From a bacterium (lineage in GTDB: Bacteria > Zixibacteria > MSB-5A5 > GN15 > FEB-12): 6,451 nucleotides of DNA. The stretch spans positions 1-6,451 of the forward strand of contig JAUWMW010000140.1 of the NCBI GenBank assembly GCA_030612965.1, given 5' to 3'. This document shows positions 1 through 4,184 of this stretch, in pieces. The translations under genes and the position numbers were made by a program. The stretch's first letter is position 1, and each line of letters starts with the position of its first letter. The notes beneath the pieces are model-generated. The model worked only from the letters and a program-made list of their open reading frames with translations, had not been told where the DNA came from and made no database searches.

Positions 1-915
1 GGTCACGTAGACCGGGAAGTATGAGTCATTGGTCGTAACATACCCACCCAGGCCGGCCAGGGTGTAGTATGGAAACTGCGACCCACCCCCTTCTTCCTGA
101 TCGATTTGTACGAGGGCGACATTTGGTCCGGTGGTTCCGCTCAACTGCGTATAGCACTTTCCCTCCAGCACAATGTAGCCGTCGGCCGGGGTCTCGATTT
201 CCAGCGTCACCAAATCGGTCATCTCCATAGTGACCAGAGTGACCGGGCTGACCCTGATGTATGTCACATAGCCTGTTTCATTCAGAATCTCCCCGCTGCT
301 CACGGATGCATAGGGCAGAGTCACGCTTTCGTCACCGATCAGGTCGCCGTGCAGGGCAATACCGGTCTCGCCATCGGTCCGGTTCAGCAACAACTGCCCG
401 CCGGAATCGGCGTCCGCCTGCAAACGAATCTGCTCCTGTCCCAGTTCATTGTACAACGACAGGCGTCGTTCATCGGCGAACGTCCCGATCGCCAACGTAT
501 CGTTGCTGTCAGTAACGAACAGATCGCGAGTGACCAGCGCATACGGTACGACCGCGAGGAGAGTGCGCGTGTTGATTACCTCGCCGTCCGTCGTCAACTC
601 CAGATAGCGCCGGCTCCCGTCAGTGAAAAGATTGCGAGGGAAACTGTTTAACGACCCCATCAGGTGGCTGAACAAACCATCGCTCGTGGTCACTGTTGTC
701 GTCTCGGCCCAGAGCGGCAGGCCGCCGAGAGAATCATCGTAGATGGCGAACTGCAGGTCATAGGAACCATTTGCGACCGGACTGCCACCGGCTCCTGTCA
801 GTCGCCCCTGGTAATTGATCACCATCGCCGCGGCCAGGATTTGAGACATCATCAGTGTCAGTATCACAATCGGTCCCGCCAGAGCGGCTCGACGCGTAGT
901 GATAGTCGGTAGCAT
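1..915 (-). CDS. Secreted surface protein with YQGRL-type N-terminal domain (3' part outside window)
   Basis: I read 305 uninterrupted codons on the minus strand, from an ATG at 915 to the left edge, where the frame is still open. An in-frame TGA lies directly upstream. A GAGGA Shine-Dalgarno sits 5 nt before the ATG, which fixes the start. The N-terminus is a signal peptide: Arg-Arg at residues 8-9, a hydrophobic stretch at about 10-30, and an AAA end. The mature protein begins NYQGRLTGAGG, followed by a beta-rich domain with DGLF (about residue 85) and a VVPYA motif near residue 125. This architecture recurs at the N-terminus of many large extracellular proteins of FCB-group, Zixibacteria and planctomycete genomes. 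A second segment has an SSGEILNETG motif at about 206-215, which often follows that domain. The molecular function is unknown; a surface or fibre-like structural role is inference. The single cysteine seen is near residue 254. It is transcribed divergently from the PEP-CTERM genes. Confidence 0.85.
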   Translation of the reverse strand, partial: MLPTITTRRAALAGPIVILTLMMSQILAAAMVINYQGRLTGAGGSPVANGSYDLQFAIYDDSLGGLPLWAETTTVTTSDGLFSHLMGSLNSFPRNLFTDGSRRYLELTTDGEVINTRTLLAVVPYALVTRDLFVTDSNDTLAIGTFADERRLSLYNELGQEQIRLQADADSGGQLLLNRTDGETGIALHGDLIGDESVTLPYASVSSGEILNETGYVTYIRVSPVTLVTMEMTDLVTLEIETPADGYIVLEGKCYTQLSGTTGPNVALVQIDQEEGGGSQFPYYTLAGLGGYVTTNDSYFPVYVT

Positions 916-948
916 TCACATCCTCACTTGAGTGGTACGAAACGGTAT

Positions 949-977
949 GTAAAATCCATCTTATGCAATATCGTCAA
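949..977 (-). promoter_or_regulatory. Possible sigma-70-type promoter of the minus-strand surface gene
   Basis: On the minus strand TTGACG (977-972, 5 of 6 to the -35 consensus) is followed after 17 nt by TTTTAC (954-949, 3 of 6 to the -10). Transcription would start near 942, giving a leader of about 27 nt before the ATG at 915. The -10 match is poor, so this is only a candidate. Confidence 0.25.
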
Positions 978-1062
978 ATGAGGGCCGTTTTGCAACGGCT
1001 TTAGCTCCGTTCTAAGCGGATCCATCTGACCCCACCCAAAAAGCGCGAGGCAGCCCGGTGGG

Positions 1063-1073
1063 TTGTGTCACAA
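1063..1073. promoter_or_regulatory. Perfect dyad TTGTGTCACAA, candidate regulator site
   Basis: TTGTG-T-CACAA is a perfect 5+1+5 inverted repeat about 130 bp upstream of the -24/-12 promoter candidate at 1201-1216. That distance suits an upstream activating site for a sigma-54 enhancer-binding protein. A further TTGTGAC half-site occurs at about 1139-1145. The binding protein is unknown. The centre spacing is too short for a Rex or CRP site. Confidence 0.3.
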
Positions 1074-1200
1074 ATCCCTTGCAGCCCGTCGTTGACGCTA
1101 TGAATCCGTTTGCAGGAAAGTGATCAATACCTGAACAGTTGTGACCCTGAAGTGCTTGGGCGTGTTGCACAATTCGTTGCGAGACAACATGGTAGCTTGG

Positions 1201-1216
1201 CGGCCCGGAATTTGCT
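1201..1216 (+). promoter_or_regulatory. Candidate sigma-54 (-24/-12) promoter of PEP-CTERM gene 1
   Basis: CGGCCCGGAATTTGCT matches the consensus TGGCACG-N4-TTGCW at 10 of 12 positions. The invariant GG (1202-1203) and GC (1214-1215) are exactly 10 bp apart. Transcription would start near 1227, about 45 nt before the ATG at 1272. PEP-CTERM genes are known in some bacteria to depend on RpoN and the PrsK/PrsR two-component pair. A second match with the same spacing precedes the next PEP-CTERM gene. Confidence 0.5.
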
Positions 1217-1271
1217 CACTATCTTGCCGGAAGAGTGTGTTTAGGCCGTAAATAGTAATTGAGGTCCCGAC

Positions 1272-1898
1272 ATGATAAGAGTTGCCGCTGGATTGATAAT
1301 CGCTGCCGTAGTCTTGACGGCATCACCTTTAGGTGCTTTTCCAACCGTTCATTTATCTGAGGATATCCAGCAGGATTGGACGTTTTCATTGGACGGGCAT
1401 GAATACATGTACGCTTCGATCGTCGACTTCGCCTATTCAGACTCTGATGGTTTGAACAACACTCCCACCGATAACAGTGACCAATCTGTACTGGGCCGGA
1501 TCGACTGGGGCCATACGACGCCCGCAACGTTGCCGCTTCCATCCGATGAGGTGCTGCGGGCCCGACTGTACATCACCGGCGCCTGGATCGCCAGTGACGG
1601 CAGCGAGATCAGTATCGAAGGGCTTCTGGGCTGGAACCCGGAGACACAGAGCTTTGACGGCAACTCAATCATGTGGCTCAGTGGGGTAAGGTCCGGTGTC
1701 AATTGGATTGATGGCGCCGTCAACGTGAATCTTGACGCCGGCGATGGTTTCCTGCGGGTAGACCAGGCGGTGTTTATGATGGACTATGAGGATGATGTCT
1801 CATCCATTCCGGAACCGGCCACGTTAGCTTTGGTGGCGTTGGGTCTGATCGGCATCGCACTTTTGCGCCGTAGACGGTCGATAAAGTCGACCACCTGA
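1272..1898 (+). CDS. PEP-CTERM sorting domain protein (208 aa)
   Basis: This is an exported protein carrying a PEP-CTERM exosortase-recognition tail. Residues 1-22 form a signal peptide (Arg3, hydrophobic core, likely cleavage after PLGA). Residues 23-178 are an acidic, cysteine-free body with alternating beta-strand character that I cannot assign to a family. The tail has IPEPAT at 179-184, a hydrophobic segment at 184-198, and RRRR at 199-202 followed by a short basic end. Exosortases recognise such tails at the membrane, cleave them, and hand the protein to the cell surface or exopolysaccharide matrix. No exosortase is encoded in this window. The ATG has GAGG at 1261-1264 with 7-nt spacing. 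A -24/-12 promoter candidate lies upstream and a strong terminator downstream, so the gene is probably monocistronic. The role of the body is unknown; a matrix or biofilm role is inference from the family. Confidence 0.9.
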   Translation: MIRVAAGLIIAAVVLTASPLGAFPTVHLSEDIQQDWTFSLDGHEYMYASIVDFAYSDSDGLNNTPTDNSDQSVLGRIDWGHTTPATLPLPSDEVLRARLYITGAWIASDGSEISIEGLLGWNPETQSFDGNSIMWLSGVRSGVNWIDGAVNVNLDAGDGFLRVDQAVFMMDYEDDVSSIPEPATLALVALGLIGIALLRRRRSIKSTT

Positions 1899-1926
1899 TT
1901 GTTCTGACGACGATCGTCAAAAGTTT

Positions 1927-1955
1927 AAGACCGGCAGTGATGCCGGTCTTTTTTT
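1927..1955 (+). terminator. Intrinsic terminator after PEP-CTERM gene 1
   Basis: A perfect 10-bp stem (1927-1936 with 1941-1950) closes a GTGA loop. It is followed by T residues to 1955, a 7-T run counted from 1949. It lies about 30 nt after the stop codon. A smaller perfect hairpin (TGACGA-CGA-TCGTCA, 1905-1919) sits between the stop and this terminator. Confidence 0.93.
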
Positions 1956-2072
1956 ATCTGGCTTTGGCGGAATGTGCAGACAAGTGCATAAAAAGAGAAA
2001 CGACCAGACAGTTTCGGTGTAAACGGCATCTGGATGTTTTCGTAAGTCGTTGTCTAATAGTACCTCCGGTTC

Positions 2073-2088
2073 CGGTAAGACATTTGCT
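2073..2088 (+). promoter_or_regulatory. Candidate sigma-54 (-24/-12) promoter of PEP-CTERM gene 2
   Basis: CGGTAAGACATTTGCT has GG (2074-2075) and GC (2086-2087) with the required 10-bp gap and a full TTGCT -12 half. The -24 half matches only 4 of 7, for 9 of 12 overall. It shares CGG-N6-ATTTGCT with the candidate at 1201-1216. Transcription would start near 2099, about 32 nt before the ATG at 2131. A competing sigma-70-like pair is TTGGCG (1964-1969) with CATAAA (1987-1992), spaced 17 nt, each 4 of 6. Confidence 0.4.
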
Positions 2089-2130
2089 TACATAGCCATC
2101 AGGACAAACAACAGGACAGGCAGCTTGAAT

Positions 2131-2445
2131 ATGAATATCAACGTTCGAAAAATCACGATGACGCTGAGCTTGGTCTTTGCCCTGGTTTTGATCTCTACTA
2201 CAGTGTCGGCGCTCCCCAGTGCTTACCTCGGTAGCGGCAATGACGTCGAGAGCTGGAATAGCTGGCCCGGCAGCGGTAACATGGACTATACATCCGGCCA
2301 GGTGTATACGAATTACTACACGCCTGTTCCGCTGACTGATGATCCGCCCGACGATTCGATTTCCGCCGTTCCGGAACCGGCCACTATCGCGCTTCTGACG
2401 TTGGGATTAGTGGGACTTGGCCTCCTCCGGCGTCGGCAGGCTTAG
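2131..2445 (+). CDS. Very small PEP-CTERM sorting domain protein (104 aa)
   Basis: The chosen start is the ATG at 2131. The frame can be opened to a TTG at 2050, but those 27 residues are not signal-like and would overlap the promoter candidate. From 2131 a normal signal peptide appears: Arg6-Lys7, a hydrophobic core at 12-25, and cleavage after VSA at 27. AGGACAGG (2113-2120) is a weak, distant ribosome site. The ATG at 2158 is an alternative start but lacks a ribosome site. The mature segment is only about 52 residues (28-79), rich in Tyr, Trp, Ser, Gly and Asp, without cysteine. The tail is VPEPAT (80-85), a hydrophobic stretch at 85-99, and RRR at 100-102. The tail resembles that of the preceding gene, and the two share 16 identical bases over the PEP motif, but the bodies are unrelated. 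It is likely an exosortase substrate; its function is unknown. Confidence 0.85.
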   Translation: MNINVRKITMTLSLVFALVLISTTVSALPSAYLGSGNDVESWNSWPGSGNMDYTSGQVYTNYYTPVPLTDDPPDDSISAVPEPATIALLTLGLVGLGLLRRRQA

Positions 2446-2490
2446 CCTGTTTCGCAGCTTTTTGCTTTAGATCCATCTCATTGAGAATTC

Positions 2491-2516
2491 AAAACCGGCG
2501 TCAAGCCGGTTTTTTT
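2491..2516 (+). terminator. Intrinsic terminator after PEP-CTERM gene 2
   Basis: A perfect 9-bp stem (AAAACCGGC at 2491-2499 with GCCGGTTTT at 2505-2513) closes a 5-nt loop and runs into a 7-T tract ending at 2516. It lies about 45 nt past the stop codon. Its core stem is the same CCGGC/GCCGG as in the terminator at 1927-1955. Confidence 0.92.
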
Positions 2517-2538
2517 GTGGGGGGAGCCCAGCGACATC

Positions 2539-2555
2539 ATTCCTGCGCCAGGAAT
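2539..2555. other. Perfect short hairpin
   Basis: ATTCCTG-CGC-CAGGAAT forms a 7-bp perfect stem with a 3-nt loop. No T tract follows on either strand, so it is not a clear terminator. Its role is unknown. Confidence 0.5.
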
Positions 2556-2581
2556 CCATTCGGGAAGATGTGTGTGCTCAT

Positions 2582-2617
2582 ACACAAGCGGAGAGGGCTG
2601 AACCCTCTCCGCTGTGT
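2582..2617 (-). terminator. Strong hairpin downstream of the minus-strand dockerin-like remnant
   Basis: A perfect 10-bp GC-rich stem (GCGGAGAGGG at 2588-2597 with CCCTCTCCGC at 2603-2612) has a 5-nt loop. It extends by ACACA/TGTGT with one bulged base at 2587. It has no T tract on either strand. On the minus strand it lies about 30 nt beyond the stop codon of the dockerin-like tail, where a 3' end hairpin would be expected. That placement is the main reason for the strand assigned. Confidence 0.45.
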
Positions 2618-2645
2618 CGGTCTCATCCAATTACAGTGAGCAACA

Positions 2646-2699
2646 CTACGGACACGCCACCGGCTCAGGCCCACCGTTAAACATGTAATCTGCGACGGA
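2646..2699 (-). pseudogene. Remnant C-terminus of a dockerin-like secreted protein
   Basis: On the minus strand 2699-2649 reads SVADYMFNGGPEPVACP, followed by TAG (2648-2646). The Y-[IML]-F-x-GGP-x-P pattern just before a stop is typical of the second half of dockerin-like repeats closing many secreted proteins in Zixibacteria and related genomes. The frame is open upstream only to a stop at 2765-2763, giving 38 codons. No suitable start codon and no calcium-loop GDxNxDG motif occur in it or in the other two minus frames. I infer that a gene 3' end was left after deletion of the rest. Chance similarity over 17 residues is the alternative. Confidence 0.4.
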
Positions 2700-2785
2700 A
2701 CGGCGCACATTGCAAGGCTGTATGTGGGGAAGCTGTCCGTTTCGACTCGTTTCTGTCTGTGTCTATGGCCCACCCTCAAAAGCGC

Positions 2786-2816
2786 TTGACAAGTATTGAC
2801 CCAGGATTTAACTTAG
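2786..2816 (+). promoter_or_regulatory. Promoter candidate of the qmo operon
   Basis: TTGACA (2786-2791) is a perfect -35 hexamer. Seventeen nt later TAACTTAG (2809-2816) is a poor TATAAT (3 of 6), but it fits 7 of 8 positions of the TAnnTTTG element used by Bacteroidetes-type housekeeping sigma factors. Transcription would start near 2821 and give a leader of about 85 nt. The leader holds a small GATTC/GAATC hairpin (2867-2881) just before the ribosome site. Confidence 0.45.
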
Positions 2817-2826
2817 CAGAGTTAGA

Positions 2827-2844
2827 TTGTTACAAATTTCACAA
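2827..2844 (+). promoter_or_regulatory. Rex-like redox operator upstream of qmoA
   Basis: TTGTTACAAATTTCACAA is an 18-bp site with the Rex architecture: TTGT-[GT]-A, a central segment, and TTCACAA. Only position 7 departs from the family consensus TTGTGAA-N4-TTCACAA with T allowed at position 5. It lies just downstream of the predicted start (about +6 to +24), a position suited to repression. Rex senses the NADH/NAD+ ratio, and genes of sulfate respiration are known or predicted Rex targets in Desulfovibrio-type bacteria. No rex gene is in the window, so binding is inference. Confidence 0.5.
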
Positions 2845-2893
2845 GGCCCCTTTGGGTATATAGGTTGATTCTTGATGAATCTGATTGACTATA

Positions 2894-2899
2894 AAGGAG
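2894..2899 (+). promoter_or_regulatory. Shine-Dalgarno that decides the qmoA start
   Basis: AAGGAG lies 6 nt before the ATG at 2906 but directly abuts the ATG at 2900. It also falls inside the extension from the TTG at 2885. The start at 2906 is therefore preferred over both alternatives. Confidence 0.85.
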
Positions 2900-2905
2900 A
2901 TGACG

Positions 2906-4180
2906 ATGGCTCTGTTCGAACCGGTTGACGATCAGATCACCGCTGATACCATGGTAGTTGGTGGCGGCATCGCCGGGATGACGACTGCTATCGAAACCGC
3001 CGAGATCGGTAAGGATGTTATCCTTATTGAGAAAACACCCAGTCTCGGCGGACGAGTAGCGGCGATGCACCAGTACTTCCCGAAAATGTGCCCGCCCACC
3101 TGCGGTATCGAGATCAACTACAGACGTATCCGCCCGAACCCGCATATCCGGGTACTCACGCTGACGGAAATCGAGTCCGTCAGTGGCGAACCGGGAGCAT
3201 TTGAGGTGACACTCAAACTGTCACCGCGCTTTGTCAACGAAAAGTGCACTGCCTGCGGCGACTGCGAGAAGGTGTGTGAGAACGAGCGCGACAGTGATTT
3301 CAACTATGGTCTCGACAAGACCAAGGCGATCTATCTGCCGCATCTGATGGCTTACCCGATGCAGCACGTGATCGATCCGGCGTACGTCGGTGACGACGGT
3401 ATGAAGAAATGTGTCGACGCCTGTCAGTACGGCGCCATCGAACTCGATATGCAGCCGCGCACGATCACTGCCAAAGTCGGCGCTATTGTCTGGGCCACCG
3501 GATGGAGACCTTATGACGCCGCGAAGATAGATAACCTCGGCTTCGGGCAGATCAAGAATGTCATCACCAATGTCATCATGGAGCGCCTGTCCGCTGTGAC
3601 CGGTCCGACTCAAGGCAAAATCCTGCGGCCGTCCGATCAGAAAGAGCCGACCAGAATCGGCTTTGTGCAGTGCGCCGGTTCGCGCGATGAGAACCATCTG
3701 CCGTACTGTTCGACCATCTGTTGCATGGCCTCCATGAAGCAGGCGACTTACATACGCGAGCAATACCCTGATGCCGAGATATATTTGTTCTACATCGACG
3801 TTCGTACCCCCGGACGCTGGGAGGATTACTATGTCACCAAGCAGAACGACGAGAAGTTCCATTTCCATCGCGGCAAGGTGGCAAAAATCACTGAAGGCGC
3901 CGACGGTAACGTGATCCTCGAGGCCGAGAATACCTTAACCGCTGAGATCACCAAGACCGAAGTCGACTTGGCGATCCTGGCCACCGGCATGGTGCCGAAT
4001 AATGTCGAGGCTCCACCGCCGTTGGAGACAGTGCTGGATGATTTCGGATTCATTGCCCCCGACGGTGACAAGGGCATCGTCGGCGCCGGGGTAGCCAATC
4101 GCCCGCTGGATGTATCGGGGTCGATTCAGGATGCTACCGGAGCGGCCTTGAGAGCTATCAACATCGCAGGAAGGAGGTAG
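2906..4180 (+). CDS. qmoA: QmoA, HdrA-like flavoprotein subunit of the quinone-interacting oxidoreductase complex
   Basis: This 424-residue cytoplasmic FAD/iron-sulfur protein fits the QmoA length of just over 400 residues. With QmoB and membrane-bound QmoC it links the quinone pool to APS reductase in dissimilatory sulfur metabolism. The dinucleotide-binding GGGIAG is at residues 19-24, followed by the IEK strand end. The QmoA-typical YFPKMCPPTCG segment places Cys62 and Cys66 near the flavin. Cys114, 117, 120 and 124 form CxxCxxCxxxC for one [4Fe-4S] cluster. Cys169 and Cys173 are all that remain where HdrA relatives have a second four-Cys motif. The HdrA signature CAGSRD (Cys256) and YCSTICC (Cys268, 272, 273) follows, then ATGMVP near the end. 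It lacks the N-terminal Cys domain of full HdrA. The start rests on the ribosome site at 2894-2899. qmoB follows after 4 nt, and its Shine-Dalgarno lies within the last qmoA codons, suggesting translational coupling. Confidence 0.93.
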   Translation: MALFEPVDDQITADTMVVGGGIAGMTTAIETAEIGKDVILIEKTPSLGGRVAAMHQYFPKMCPPTCGIEINYRRIRPNPHIRVLTLTEIESVSGEPGAFEVTLKLSPRFVNEKCTACGDCEKVCENERDSDFNYGLDKTKAIYLPHLMAYPMQHVIDPAYVGDDGMKKCVDACQYGAIELDMQPRTITAKVGAIVWATGWRPYDAAKIDNLGFGQIKNVITNVIMERLSAVTGPTQGKILRPSDQKEPTRIGFVQCAGSRDENHLPYCSTICCMASMKQATYIREQYPDAEIYLFYIDVRTPGRWEDYYVTKQNDEKFHFHRGKVAKITEGADGNVILEAENTLTAEITKTEVDLAILATGMVPNNVEAPPPLETVLDDFGFIAPDGDKGIVGAGVANRPLDVSGSIQDATGAALRAINIAGRR

Positions 4181-4184
4181 GATC

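Larger units (their letters stand above)
916..1271. other. Divergent intergenic region
   Basis: This 356-bp stretch separates two genes read in opposite directions. I find no convincing coding frame in it. It holds a weak promoter candidate for the minus-strand gene and a -24/-12 promoter candidate for the plus-strand gene. It also holds an 11-bp perfect dyad (1063-1073) and a 6-bp hairpin with GCCGTT/AACGGC arms (984-999). A longer dyad has TGTTG and CAACA arms around 1161-1190. Confidence 0.7.

Noticed and set aside
106..912. Plus-strand open frames at 106-651 and 664-912
   Set aside because: They are in register with, and antisense to, the minus-strand surface-protein gene. That gene has a signal peptide, a Shine-Dalgarno and the YQGRL domain; the plus-strand products are His/Arg/Gln-rich with no features.
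1063..1073. Rex or CRP/FNR site
   Set aside because: The half-sites are separated by only one base; Rex and CRP/FNR family sites need larger centre spacing.
2050..2130. TTG-initiated 27-residue N-terminal extension of PEP-CTERM gene 2
   Set aside because: The extension is polar, precedes a complete signal peptide, has no ribosome site and overlaps the -24/-12 promoter candidate.
2041..2130. Possible c-di-GMP riboswitch in the leader of PEP-CTERM gene 2
   Set aside because: CCTCCGG-like bases are present, but the conserved GEMM core and paired stems are not found.
2537..2779. An 80-codon minus-strand frame
   Set aside because: It runs through two hairpins and out of frame with the dockerin-like tail; its composition is Arg/Ser/Cys-rich without any motif.
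2885..2905. TTG start at 2885 or ATG at 2900 for qmoA
   Set aside because: The AAGGAG ribosome site lies within or directly against these starts; only the ATG at 2906 has proper spacing.
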